From Triticum aestivum (taxonomy: Eukaryota > Streptophyta > Magnoliopsida > Poales > Poaceae): DNA of 64,000 bases. The stretch spans positions 135,568,979 through 135,632,978 of the forward strand of contig NC_057809.1 in assembly GCF_018294505.1 (NCBI RefSeq). The letters are read 5' to 3'. Made by a program: the position numbers and the translations under genes. Of this stretch, positions 9,270 through 21,284 are shown one piece after another. The notes under the pieces are model-generated. The model saw nothing but the letters and a program-made list of their open reading frames with translations. It was not told the DNA's origin and made no database searches. Each line of letters begins with the position of its first letter. Position 1 is the stretch's first letter.

Positions 9270-10844
9270 CTATCTGTTCACAATCTTCTTTCCCTTCTTT
9301 TTCGCAAATGGAGTTCTTCTGTGGAACGGACGTCCTTTAGGTAGGGTGGTCCTGCTTCTTCTTGTGGTGTATGCTGCTACTTCATCATCGTCGTCATGTT
9401 CGATCCTCGGGTCGCCGTACTTGTCAAAGTCTTGCTCATTGGCTACTCCATCCATTTCGATGATCTTCCTTTTGCCTCTCCTCACGACAACACGACTGGG
9501 CTTTGACGGGTTGGTAATGAAGAAGCATTGGTCCACTTGGGAAGCCAGTACCCATGGCTCATTTTTCGTGGTGACGTTTGCGCCCGCGGTCTTGGATTTG
9601 GCTTCGGGTATAACCATGGTGGTGAAATACCGGTCTTCTTTTAGGACGCTCTTGGCCCATCTGACACGGAACATCGGGACCTTCTCTCCAGCGTAGCTCA
9701 GCTCCCAGATCTCCTCGATCCTTCCGTAGTATCTGTCCTTGTCGTTACCGGTGTAGGATTCCATCGTTACCCCGAGTTCTGATAACCATCGCTCTTCATG
9801 TCCTTGGCCTCGGTGTAGAATGTGTAGCCGTTGATATCGTATGCGTCATAGGTCATCAGGTTGTGCTCGGTGCCCTGTGACAAGGCGAATATGAGTTGTT
9901 CTTCCGCGGAAGAATCCTCATGTAAAGGGTACGACAGAAGCTTCTGCTTGAACCAACGCGTGAAACATGAGTTGTGCTCTTTGAGTATATCTCCGTCCGT
10001 CCTCTGTTGGCCTTGGTCATTGTACGTCTTCTTAATAAAGGTTTTGTGCTCTACCACCCAAGGATCGACCACGTCTATGTGTTGTAGCGCGACTAGGTTT
10101 GCTCTTTCAAAGTCGGCGAGTCGACCCTCGAAGTCTACATGCATTTCGCGACGACCCTCACGGTGACCCCATCCAGCGAGCCTGCCGAGGTGCCTGATGA
10201 TGGGCAGACCAACGGGGTTCTCGATGCCTAGATAATTCGTGCAGTAGGAGATGCACTCTTCGGTCAGAAAGCCCCTGGCTATGCTTCCCTCTGGACGTGA
10301 CATGTTGCGAACGTATCCTTTGATGACACCATTCATCCTTTCGAACGGCATCATGCTGTGCAGGAACGTCGGCCCGAGTTGGATGATATCGTCCACGATA
10401 TGGACCAGCAGATGCACCATAACATCGAAGAATGCGGGCGGGAAGTACATCTCAAGCTCGCATAGTATCACCACTATCTTTTCCTGTAGCCTTCTGAGTT
10501 GCCTCACGCCAACAGACTTCCGAGAGATGACGTCGAAAAAGTTGCATAGGCCAAATAGGGTTTCACGGACGTGCTCGTCCATGATCCCACGGATTGCAAC
10601 TGGAAGTATCTGCGTCATCAGCACGTGACAGTCGTGAGACTTCATCCCGCTGATCTTCTGCTTCGCTGGATCTAGGTATCTGCTTATCTTCCCTGCGTAA
10701 CCGTAAGGAAGTTTTACTCCTACGAGGCAGGTGAAAAACTGCTCGATCTCCTCCTGACTTAGAGTGAAGCACGCGGGAGGGTAGTCATTTCCAGTCTTCT
10801 TGGCCTTTTTGCCTTTGCGACGACTTTCCGTGTCCTGCTTCGCC

Positions 10845-10875
<31 letters not shown>

Positions 10876-12829
10876 ATATAGCGTGAAGCTCCTTCCTAAT
10901 GCCCATTGATTTCAAGTCTGCCCTTGCTTTCGGCCCATCTTTGGTCCTCTCTGGCATGTTGAGCAGGGTACCAAGCAGACTCTCGCACACGTTCTTCGTG
11001 ATATGCATGACATCAAGGCTGTGAGGCACACGGTGGATCTTCCAGTACGGCAAGTCCCAAAAAACAGACCTCGTTTTCCATACCTTCATTAGCGGCTCTG
11101 GCGCCTTTCGCTTCTTTCCTGGCTCTGGCGCCTTTTGCTTCTTTCCCGGCAGTGGGCAGTCTTTCCAATTTTTCAACAGCTCGTCTATTTCCTCGCCGCT
11201 CCTTGTACGCTGGCGTCCTCGGGGTTTGGTTTCACCATCGAACAGATCCTTGCGTTTTCTCCACGGGTCATCATCGCGAAGCCACCTTCGATGTCCCATG
11301 AACACGGTTTTCGAAGACCCGGGATCTCTATCTAGCTGGCGATACGTTGTGTCATCCATGCACCTGATGCATCCAGAAAATCCGTGGACCACCTGCCCCG
11401 CGACATATCCGTAACCGAGATAGTCGTGCACCGTCGTGAGCAGCGCGGCTCTCATAGGGAAATATTCTTTCTCTGCGGCGTCCCACGTATTGGATGGCGT
11501 TTTCCACAGCGTGTTAAGCTCCTCTTTCAGCAGCCCCAGATACAGATTGATGTCGTTCCCTGGTTGTTTTGGTCCTTCAATTAGCATACTCATGTGAATG
11601 TACTTCCTCTTCATGCACAACCAGGGGGGAAGGTTGTACATCCACACAAACACAGGCCAGGTGCTATGTGTGCTTCTCTGGCTGCCAAACGGATTGACTC
11701 CATCGGTGCTCGCGCCCAGCACGATGTTCCTTGGATCGTTCCCAAATTCTAGGTCTTCGAAGTTCAACGCTTGCCACTGGCTCGCATCCTTAGGGTGACT
11801 CAGCATCTTGTCTTTTTTATCTATATCCGGATCATTTGCGTCATCTTCTCGCTTCTTCTCCTCCCTATCCGCGTGCCAACGCAGGAGCTTTGCTACCTTA
11901 GGGTCCGTGAAATACCGCTGCAGATGAGGAGTGATCGGAAAGTACCACACCACTTTTCGAGGAGCTTTCTTCCTCTTCTTGTATCGAGTGACGCCGCACA
12001 CCGGACATATGGTAGACTCCGCGTGCTCGTCCCGATAAATGATGCAATTGTTCATGCACACATGGTATTTCACATGCGGTAAATCCAGAGGACACACGAT
12101 TTTCTTCGCCTCCTCCAAACTGGTCGGGCACTTGTTCCCCTTGGGAAGACGTTCGTGCCAGAATGACAAGCATGCGTCGGTCATTTTGTGTTTTACCTTC
12201 ATCTCCAGAGCCATGAGCGTTACTTTCAGGCGGGTATCCTCGGGCATGCATCCTTCATATAATGGAGTAACCGTGTCTAACTCAAGTTGATCCATCTTGG
12301 CTTTCTCTCGGGCGGCAGCTCTTGCGTTATCCGTCTGCTTGAGAAGCAGCTCTTGAATATGAGGGTCCTGCACCCAGCCCATCGATGGTCCAACGTCGTC
12401 TGCTCCGCCGGCATCATCATCTTCATGATCATGCCCGACGTCTGCTCTGGCATCTTCCTCATCATCATGTCCTGCATCTTCTACATGATGACTGTGTACA
12501 GCATCACCGTCGTGATCATCTTCTGGGGATTCTTCGTCTTCTCGCCCGCCCGAGCCGCGGTGGTTGTCTTGCTGCCCTTCCTCATTTCTTGCCCGGCCCC
12601 CATGGACGACTTCATAGTCATCTTCATCACCTTGCCACCGATAGCCATCCATGAAACCACGCAAGAGCAGGTGGTCCCGCACCTGCCCGGATTCCGGGTC
12701 CGCAATAAGGCTCTTCAGCTTGCATCTTCGACACGGACATCTTATCTCCGTCTCGTTCTTTTGAAGCATCTCGGCCTTCGCGGACCTCAAAAACCTATTC
12801 ATGATGCCTTCGGTCATCATGCGGACCAT
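9270..12829 (-). pseudogene. TNP2-type CACTA transposase with a one-base frameshift
   Basis: The likely start is MVRMMTEGIMN at 12829, just after a CCCCGCAG acceptor. The longer ORF to 12928 reads through intron-like sequence. Domains in order: transposase-associated Cys motif (CPCRRCKLK, residues about 25-60); long acidic linker; TNP2/transposase_21 core (STDGVNPFG, WPVFVWMYNLPPWLCMK); an Asp run over a (cat)n tract near 10850; DUF4218 (HDCHVLMTQILPVAIRG); and DUF4216 (GRIEEIWELSYAG). The first frame stops at 9767. DUF4216 continues from 9764 in another frame, and the flanking residues fit if one G is missing from the G run near 9771-9774. It should cut and rejoin CACTA ends when intact. Confidence 0.9.
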
Positions 12830-13286
12830 GGTCGCCTGCGGGGTAGAGCAAAACGATATTTTAGAACCAAGAAAAATTTTGGCATGACTTTCCCTAAAAA
12901 TAGGACCAAAAAGAATGCTTAATGCCAAAATTCTCGCCGAAACGGAAATGAATCAACATTCCGGCAAAATATTGGCAACTATCGCATTTCAAATACCGGT
13001 ACACCTCCAAACACAAACACATATGCAACACCACGAACATACATAGATCTAGCTAGGCCATAAAAAGTGCATGTGCACATTATTGTAGGGAGAACAACAT
13101 AAATATAGCTTCCCCCCTTACTTACCTATCAAAACAAGGTAATTTAACCACTTAAGTTGAATGAATCTATGGTGGAAATGAGGTGAAAAAGAGGAGGCAC
13201 CCGAGACAAGGAGGTGGAGAGAATGAAGTGGGGAGAAAGTGAGTGTGGGTAGGAGAGGCTGTCCAAAATATCTTGTTGCTGCCCAC
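12830..13286. other. Transposase upstream region of the CACTA
   Basis: Noncoding. At 12868-12960 it holds a decayed relative of the sequence at 6165-6265 (gcatgacttt..aaaataggac, then aatcaacattccggcaaa), shared by the two CACTA gene promoters. The rest shows nothing recognisable. Confidence 0.6.
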
Positions 13287-13750
13287 TTACTAATGGCGCA
13301 CCAACTCTAAATGCGCCATTAGTAATCTAGGTTACTAATGGCGCACCCTCTGGTGGTGCGCCATTAGTAGTTTTGCAAAAAAAAACATACTAATGGCGCA
13401 CTGTCCCACAGTGCGCCATTACTAGTTTAAACTAGTAATGGCGCACGGTGGAACAGTGCGCCATTAGTAGTTTTGCAAAAAAGGGAATAAAAAATATAAT
13501 AAAAAAACAACATTAGTGGCGCACTTTCCGGAAGGTGCGCCATTACTAGTTACAACTAGTAATGGCGCACTATGTCTGGATGCGCCATTAGTATGTTTGG
13601 ACAGGCGCACTAGTTAAAAAAAATTTGATACTAATGGCGCACCCTGGGCCAGGTGCGCCATTAGTAGTTTCAACTCTAATGGCGTATCAGAAGGTGGTGC
13701 GCCATTAGTATATACTAATGGCGCACCGCTTGTCTTGAGCGCCATTAGTG
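13287..13750. repeat. Right subterminal palindromic repeats of the CACTA
   Basis: More than a dozen actaatggcgcac / gtgcgccattagt half-sites arranged as hairpins, matching the left array, running to within about 20 bp of the right terminal inverted repeat. Confidence 0.9.
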
Positions 13751-13783
13751 TCAATCCCATCTATAGCCCTTTTTCTAGTAGTG

Positions 13784-15985
13784 CCAGTCTTCTTCTTGAA
13801 GATCCATTTATTCTCGATGGCTTGCCGATCATCGGGCAAGTCAACCAAAGTCCACACTTTGTTCTCATACATGGATCCCATCTCAGATTTCATGGCCTCA
13901 AGCCATTTCGCGGAATCTGGGCTCATCATCGCTTCCTCATAGTTCATAGGTTCATCATGGTCAAGTAACATGACCTCTAGAACAAGATTACCGTACCACT
14001 CTGGTGCAGATCTTACTATGGTTGACCTACGAGGTTCGGTAGTAACTTGATCTGAAGTTACATGATCATCATCATTACCTTCCTCACTAATTGGTGCAGG
14101 AGTCACAGAAACAGATTTCTGTGATGAACTACTTTCCAATAAGGGAGCAGGTACAGTTACCTCATCAAGTTCTACTTTCCTCCCACTCACTTCTTTCGAG
14201 AGAAACTCCTTCTCTAGAAAGGATCCATTCTTAGCAATGAATGTCTGGCCTTCGGATCTGTGATAGAAGGTGTACCCCGAAATGGGTTCGAGCTTATCAA
14301 GTTGAAGCTTCTTCACATAAGCATCGCAGCCCCAAACTTTAAGAAATGACAACTTTGGTTTCTTGCCAAACCAAAGTTCATAAGGTATCATCTCAACGGA
14401 TTTAGATGGTGCCCTATTTAACGTGAATGCAGCCGTCTCTAAACCATAACCCCAAAATAATAGCGGTAAATCAATAAGAGACATCATAGATCGCACCATA
14501 TCTAGTAAAGTACGATTACGACATTCAGACACACCATTACGCTGTGGTGTTCCAGGTGGCGTGAGTTGCGAAACTATTCCGCATTGTTTCAGATGAAGAC
14601 CAAACTCGTAACTCAAATATTCTCCTCCACGATCAGATTGTAGAAACTTTATTTTCTTGTTACGATGATTTTCCACATTACTCTGAAATTCTTTGAACTT
14701 TTCAAATGTTTCAGACTTATGTTTCATCAAGTAGATATACCCATATCTGCTCAAATCATCTGTGAAGGTGATAAAATAACGATACCCGCCGCGAGCCTCA
14801 ACATTCATCGGACCACATACATCAATATGTATGATTTCCAACAAATCTGTTGCTTGCTCCATTGTTCTGAAGAACGGAGTTTTAGTCATCTTGCCCATGA
14901 GGCATGGTTCGCAAGTACCAAGTGATTCATAATCAAGTGATTCCAAAAGTCCATCAGAATGGAGTTTCTTCATGCGCTTTACACCAATATGACCCAAACG
15001 GCAGTGCCACAAATAAGTTGCACTATCATTATCAACTCTGCATCTTTTGGCTTCAACATTATGAATATGTGTGTCACTACTATCGAGATTCAACAAAAAT
15101 AGACCACTCTTCAAGGGTGCATGACCATAAAAGATATTACTCATATAAATAGAACAACCATTATTCTCTGATTTAAATGAATAACCGTCTCGCATCAAAC
15201 AAGATCCAAATATAATGTTCATGCTTAACACTGGCACCAAATAACAATTATTCAGGTCTAAAACTAATCCCGAAGCTAGATGTGGAGGTAGTGTGCCGAC
15301 CACGATCACATCGACTTTGGAACAATTTCCCACGCGCATCGTCACCTTGTCCTTAGCCAATCTTCGCTTAATCCGTAGTCCCTATTTCGAGTTGCAAATA
15401 TTAGCAACAGAACCAGTATTAAATACCTAGGTGCTACTGTGAGCATTAATAAGGTACACATCAATAACATGTATATCACATATACCATTGTTCACCTTGC
15501 CATCCTTCTTATCCGCCAAATACTTGGGGCAGTTCCGCTTCCAGTGACCAGTCCCTTTGCAGTAGAAGCACTCAGTCTTAGGCTTAGGTCCAGACTTGGG
15601 CTTCTTCACTTGAGCAGCAACTTGATTGCCGTTCTTCTTGAAGTTCCCCTTCTTCCCTTTACCCTTTTTCTTGACACTGGTGGAACATCTCATACGCTCC
15701 ATGACGTTCAAAACGTCGTTGAAGTCCTGGTTCTAAGTCGTAAAGCATGGCACACTGAACTATCGAGTAGTCATCAGCTTTGCTCTGCCAGACGTTCATA
15801 ACATCTGTTGTTGCTCCTCCAGCGGGTTTGGCACCTAGCGGTGCTTCCAGGACGTAATTCTTTTGTGCAGCAATGAGGATAATACTCAAGTTATGGACCC
15901 AGTCCATGTAGTTGCTACCATCATCTTTCAACTTAGCTTTCTCTAGGAATGCATTAAAATTCAATGGAACAACAACACGGGCCAT
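13784..15985 (-). pseudogene. Copia gag-pol: Gag, zinc knuckle, protease, integrase, start of RT
   Basis: From 15985: Gag N-terminus (MARVVVPLNFNAFLEK), then a zinc knuckle CFYCKGTGHWKRNC near 15570, reached by an internal deletion plus frame change near 15690-15700 that removed the Gag core. The protease has two lesions: the Trp before the active site is TAG at 15427-15429, and the active-site triad reads NTG, not DTG. Pre-integrase (CRLGHIGVKRMKKLH) and integrase core follow, with D (HIDVCGP), D (QSDRGGEYLS) and a degenerate third site (NGVSECRNR). RT starts (VDLPDDRQAIENKWIFKKK) and is cut by the CACTA. Nonfunctional. Confidence 0.88.
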
Positions 15986-17207
15986 CTATCTACAACAACA
16001 TAAACATGCAAAATACTATCAGGTACTAAGTTCATGATAAATTAAAGTTCAATTAATCAAATTACTTAAGAACTCCGACTTAGATAGACATCCCTCTAAT
16101 CATCTAAGTGATCACGTGATCCAAATCAACTAAACCATGTCTGATCATCACGTGAGATGGAGTAGTTTTCAATGGTAAACATCACTATGTTGATCATATC
16201 TACTATATGATTCAGGCTCGACCTGTCGGTCTCAGTGTTCTGAGGCCATATCTGCATATTCTAGGCTCGTCAAGTTTAACCCGAGTATTCTGCGTGTGCA
16301 AAACTGGCCTGCACCCGTTGTATGTGAACGTAGACCTTATCACACCCGATCATCACATGGTGTCTCAGCACGACGAACTTTCGCAATGGTGCATACTCAG
16401 AGAGAACACTTATACCTTGAAATTTAGTGATAGATCATCTTATACTGCTACCGTTTAACTAAGCAAAATAAGATGCATAAAGGATAAACATCACATGCAA
16501 TCAATATAAGTGATATGATATGGCCATCATCATCTTGTGCCTTTGATCTCCACCTCCAAAGCATTGTCATGATCACCACCGTCACCGGCGCGACACCTTG
16601 ATCTCCATCGTAGCATCGTTGTCGTCTCGCCAACTATTGCTTCTATGACTATCGCTACCGCTTAGTGATAAAGTAAAGCAATTACACGGCGATTGCATTT
16701 CATACAATAAAGCGACAACCATATGGCTCCTGCTAGTTGTCGATAACTCTGTTACAAAACATGATCATCTCATACAATAAAATTTAGCATCATTTCTTGA
16801 CCATATCACATCACAACATGCCCTGCAAAGACAAGTTAGACGGCCTCTACTTTGTTGTTGCAAGTTTTACGTGGCTGCTACGGGCTGAGCAAGAACCGTT
16901 CTTACCTACACATCAAAACCACAACGATTTTTCATCAAGTATGTCATGTTTTAACCTTCAACAAGGACCGGGCGTAGCCACACTCGATTCAACTAAAGTT
17001 GGAGAAACTGACACCCGTCAGCCACCTGTGTGCGAAGCACGTCGGTAGAACCAGTCTCGCATAAGCGTACGCGTAATGTCGGTCCGGGTCGCTTCATCCA
17101 AAAATACCGCTGAATCAAAGTATGACATGCTGGTAAGCAGTATGACTATTATCGCCCACAACTCACTTGTGTTCTACTCGTGCATAAAACATCTACGCAT
17201 AAACCTG
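15986..17207 (-). other. Copia 5' untranslated leader
   Basis: About 1.2 kb between Gag and the primer-binding site on the minus strand. No ORF looks genuine. This long noncoding leader is normal for BARE/Angela-type elements. Confidence 0.6.
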
Positions 17208-17219
17208 GCTTGGATGCCA
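17208..17219 (-). promoter_or_regulatory. Copia primer-binding site (decayed)
   Basis: Just inside the LTR end the minus strand reads TGGCATCCAAGC, against the family's initiator-tRNA-Met-complementary TGGTATCAGAGC. Three or so changes; position fixes the element's orientation. Confidence 0.7.
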
Positions 17220-17220
17220 C

Positions 17221-17583
17221 TGTTGGGGAACGTAGTAATTTCAAAAAAATCCTACGCACACGCAAGATCATGGTGATGCATAGCAACGAGAGGGGAGAGT
17301 GTTGTCTACATACCCTCGTAGTCCGTAAGCAGAAGCGTTATGACAACGCGGTTGATGTAGTCGTACGTCTTCACGATCGACCGATCCTAGCACCGAAACT
17401 ACGACACCTCTGCAATCTGCACATGTTCGGCTCGGTGATGTGCCACGAACTCACAGTCTAGCAGAGTGTCGAGGGAGTGCTTCGTCAGCACAACGGCGTG
17501 ATGGCGGTGATGATGAAGCTACCGGCGCAAGCCTTCCCTAAGCACTCCAACAATATGACCGAGGTGGATTATGGTGGAGGGGG
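17221..17583 (-). repeat. Copia 5' LTR, downstream part
   Basis: Minus strand ends ...GTTCCCCAACA at 17221. The S-element complex splits it at 17583. The last five bases GGGGG (17579-17583) are the target duplication, repeated at 39974-39978 where the LTR resumes. Confidence 0.85.
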
Positions 17584-18767
17584 TGCTACCTCTTGAGCAC
17601 TGTGTTGGTTTTCCCATGAAGAGGCAAGGGTGATGCAGCAAAGTAGCATAAGTATTTCCCTCAGTTTTTGAGAACCAAGGTATCGATCCAGTAGGAGGCT
17701 ACAAGCAAGGCCCTCGCACCTACATAAACAAATAAATCCTCGCACCAACGCGATAAGGGGTTGTCAATCCCTACACGGTCACTTACGAGAGTGAGATCTG
17801 ATAGATATGATAGGATAATATTTTTGGTATGTTTGTGATAAAGATGCAAAGTAAAGTAAACAAAATAAAAATGGTAAAAGAAATAGCTAAGTGTTGGAAG
17901 ATTAATATGATGGAAAATAGAACCGGGGCCATAGGTTTCACTAGTGGCTTCTCTCAAGAGCATAAGTATTTTACGGTGGGTGAACAAATTACTGTTGAGA
18001 AATTGACAGAATTGAGCATAGTTATGAGAATATCTAGGTATGATCATGTATATAGGCATCATGTCCGAGACAAGTAGACCAACTCCTGCCTACATTGACT
18101 ACTATTACTCCACACATCGACCGCTATCCAGCATGCATCTAGAGTATTAAGTTCATAAGAACAGAGTAACGCTTTAAGCAAGATGACATGATGTAGAGGG
18201 ATAAATTCATGCAATATGATAAAAAACCCATCTTGTTATCCTCGATGGCAACAATACAATACTTGCCTTGCTGCCACTACTGTCATTGGGAAAGGACACC
18301 GCAAGATTGAACCCAAAGCTAAGCACTTCTCCCATTGCAAGAAAGATCAATCTAGTAGGCCAAACCAAACTGATAATTCGAAGAGACTTGCAAAGATAAC
18401 CAATCATACATAAAAGAATTCAGAAGATTCAAATATTGTTCATAGATAAACTTGATCATAAACCCACAATTCATCGGTCTCAACAAACACACCACAAAAG
18501 AAGATTACATCGAATAGATCTCCACAAGAGAGGGGGAGAACATTGTATTGAGATCCAAAAAGAGAGAATAAGCCATCTAGCTAATAATTATGGACCCGAA
18601 GGTCTGAGGTAAACTACTCACACTTCATCGGAGAGGCTATGGTGTTGATGTAGAAGCCCTCTGTGATCAATGCCCCCTTCGGCGGAGCTCTGGAACAGGC
18701 CCCAAGATGGGATCTCGTAGGTACAGAAGGTTGCGGCGATGGAATTAGGTTTTGGCTCCGTATATGA
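17584..18767 (-). repeat. S LTR-A, truncated
   Basis: Starts tgctacctcttgagca (plus strand) and matches LTR-C up to ccgtatatga. It then jumps to internal sequence atgcctccggcgg, which in the other copies lies about 1 kb inside the element. The deletion removes about 380 bp of U3, including the TATA box, and about 1 kb of internal 3' end. The breakpoint shows TGA microhomology. Confidence 0.85.
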
Positions 18768-20574
18768 ATGCCTCCGGCGGTTTACCGGGATATGCAATGA
18801 ATCAAGAGTGACATGTATGAAAGAATTATGAATGGTGGCTTTGACACAAATACAATGTCAACTACATGATCATGGAAAGCAATATGACAATGATGGAGCG
18901 TGTCATAGTAAACGGAACGGTGGTAAGTTGCATGGCAATATATCTCGGAATGGCTATGGAAATGCCATGATAGGTAGGTATGGTGGCTGTTTTGAGGAAG
19001 GTATATGGTGGGTGTATGATACCGGTGAAAAGTGTGCGGTATTAGAGAGGCTAGCAATGGTGGAAGGAGGAAAAGTGCGTATAATCCATGGACTCAACAT
19101 TAGTCATAAAGAACTCATATACTTATTGCAAAAATCTACAAGTTATCAAAGCAAAGTACTACGCGCATGCTCCTAGGGGGATAGATTGATATGAAAAGAC
19201 CATCGCTCCTCCCCGACCTCCACTCATAAGGAAGACAATCAATAAATAAATCGTGCTCCGACTTCATCACATAACGGTTCACCATACGTGCATGCTACGG
19301 GAATCACAAACTTTAACAAAAGTATTTCTCAAAATCCAAAACTACTCAACTAGCATGACTCTAATATCACCATCTCCATATCTCAAAAAAATTATCAAGC
19401 ATCAAACTTCTCATATTATTCAACACACTCATAAGAATTTTCTTTTACTAATCTTGTATGCCCATTATTGTTAAAGCAAACTACCATGCTGTTTTGTAGG
19501 ACTCTCAAAATAATCTAAGTGAAGCATTAGAGAACAATAGTTTCTATAAAACAAAATCACCACCGTGCTCTAAAAGATATAAGTGAAGCACTAGAGCAAA
19601 AACTATATAACTCAAAAGAAATAAGTGAAGCACATAGAGTATTCTAATAATTTCCGAATCATGTGTGTCTCTCTCAAAAGGTGTGTACATCAAGGATGAT
19701 TGTGGAAAAATAAAAAATCAAAGACTCTAATCATACAAGACGCTCCAAGCAAAACACATATCATGTGGTGAATAAAAATATAGCTCCAAGTAAAGTTACC
19801 GATGGAAGTAGACGAAAGAGCGGATGCCTTCCGGGGCATACCCAAGCTTTGGCTTTTACGTGTCCTTAAATTATCTTGGGGGTGCCATGGGCATCCCCAA
19901 GCTTAGGCTCTTGCCACTCCTTGTTCCATAATCCATCAAATCTTTCACCCAAAACTTGAAAACTTCACAACACAAAACTTAGCAGGAAATCTCGTGAGCT
20001 CCGTTAGCGAAAGAAAACAAAAGACCACTTCAAGGTACTGTAATGAACTCATTATTTATTTATATTGGTGTTAAACCTACTGTATTCCAACTTATCTATG
20101 GTTTATAAACTATTTTTACTAGCCATAGATTATCAAAATAAGCAAACAACACACGAAAAACAGAATCTGTCAAAAAACAGAACATTCTGTAGTAATCTGT
20201 AACTAACGCAAACTTCTGGAACTCCAAAAAATCATCCAAAATAGGAAGACCTAGAAAATTTGTTTTATTGATCAGCATCAATTGGAATCAATATTTTATC
20301 ACGTTCTGGTGATTTTTAACAATTATTTTCGTGAACAGAAAGTTTCTGGAATTTTTTGCAAGATCAAATAACTATCATCCAAGAAGATCCTATAAGTTTA
20401 ACTTGGCACAAACACTAATTAAAACATAAAAACACATATAACCAGAGGCTAGATCAAATATTTATTCCTAAGATAAGCAAAAAGCAAAAAAAATTGGGTT
20501 GCCTCCCAACAAGCGCTATCGTTTAACGCCCCTAGCTAGGCATAAAAGCAACGATAGATCTAGGTATTGCCACC
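18768..20574 (-). other. S internal 3' noncoding region, copy 1
   Basis: On the minus strand this lies between protease and the lost polypurine tract. There is no RT, RNase H or integrase. It contains decayed 42-bp repeats (taagtgaagca units, about 19520-19640) and, on the plus strand, an ORF conserved in three copies (18832-19176). Confidence 0.7.
18832..19176 (+). CDS. Antisense ORF in S element, copy 1 (function unknown)
   Basis: A 114-residue ORF opposite to the S genes. Its C-terminal part, from NGGKLHGNISRNG through GRYGGCFEEGIWWVYDTG to SYQSKVLRACS, is shared with 25544-25819 and 46723-47088. This copy differs by substitutions and a 3-base indel that keeps the frame. No known domain. 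It may be open only because the copies are related. Confidence 0.25.
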   Translation: MVALTQIQCQLHDHGKQYDNDGACHSKRNGGKLHGNISRNGYGNAMIGRYGGCFEEGIWWVYDTGEKCAVLERLAMVEGGKVRIIHGLNISHKELIYLLQKSTSYQSKVLRACS

Positions 20575-21170
20575 TTAGGTAGGCAATCCATAAGTGGCTC
20601 TCATGATAGATTCATATGGTAATTTTATTTTATTTCTAGTGAAGTGTTCCATGGCTTTCTTTAATGGAAATTGGAATCGAATATTCCCTTCCTTCATATC
20701 AATGATTGCACCAATCGTTCTAAGGAAAGGTCTACCAAGAATAATAGGACATGAAGGATTGCAATCTATGTCAAGAACGATAAAATCTACGGGCACATAA
20801 TTCCTATTTGCAACAATAAGAACATAATTAATTCTTCCCATAGGTTTCTTAATAGTGGAATCCGCAAGGTGCAAGTTTAAAGAGCAATCATCAAAATCAC
20901 GGAAACCTAGCAAATCACACAAAGTTTTTGGTATCTAGAAACACTAGCACCCAAATCACACAAAGCATAGCATTCATGATCTTTAATTTTAATTTTAATA
21001 GTAGGTTCCCACTCATCATAAAGTTTTCTAGGGATAGAAACTTCCAACTCAAGCTTTTCTTCATAAGATTGCATCAAAGCATCAACGATATGTTTGGTAA
21101 AAGCTTTATTTTGACTATAAGCATGAGGAGAATTTAGCACGGATTGCAACAAGGAAATACAATCTATCAA
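20575..21170 (-). pseudogene. S protease, copy 1 (frameshifted)
   Basis: Retroviral-type aspartic protease in two overlapping frames: residues ending CYALCDLGASVS, then LLGFRDFDDCSLNLHLAD and CPIILGRPFLRT. The active site reads DLGAS where DTGA or DSGA is usual, a variant also in the other S copies. A short indel near 20930 breaks the frame. Compare the intact copy at 48566-49159. Confidence 0.8.
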
Positions 21171-21284
21171 AGATCAATTATCATAATTAAATTCCCTGAA
21201 ATACAAAATAGTGGGTTCATTAACATCTAATGTTTCGATCTCTTCAATCCCACTTTTATCAATTTTTGCATCAAGATCTAAAAA

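Larger units (their letters stand above)
1153..13783 (-). mobile_element. Complete CACTA transposon, 12.6 kb
   Basis: The left terminus CACTACTAGGAAAAGG (1153-1168) and the right terminus (13768-13783, complement CACTACTAGAAAAAGG) match at 15 of 16 positions. The element is flanked by a perfect 3-bp TSD, CCA, at 1150-1152 and 13784-13786. Both ends carry palindromic repeats of actaatggcgcac. All recognisable genes run on the minus strand, in order from the right end: TNP2-type transposase, a captured ABIL exon, a second gene with a plant-transposase domain and Ulp1-like peptidase, and a small HBD/membrane ORF. Both main genes are broken, so the copy is probably not autonomous. Confidence 0.95.

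Noticed and set aside
12287..12922. 211-codon plus-strand ORF with many hydrophobic segments
   Set aside because: It is the complement of the acidic N-terminal part of the transposase; GAT/GAA-rich sense codons give hydrophobic antisense residues. No independent support.
12830..12928. N-terminal extension of the transposase (MALSILFGPIF...)
   Set aside because: It reads through the decayed upstream element and a splice-acceptor-like CCCCGCAG; the family start MVRMMTEG lies just after it.
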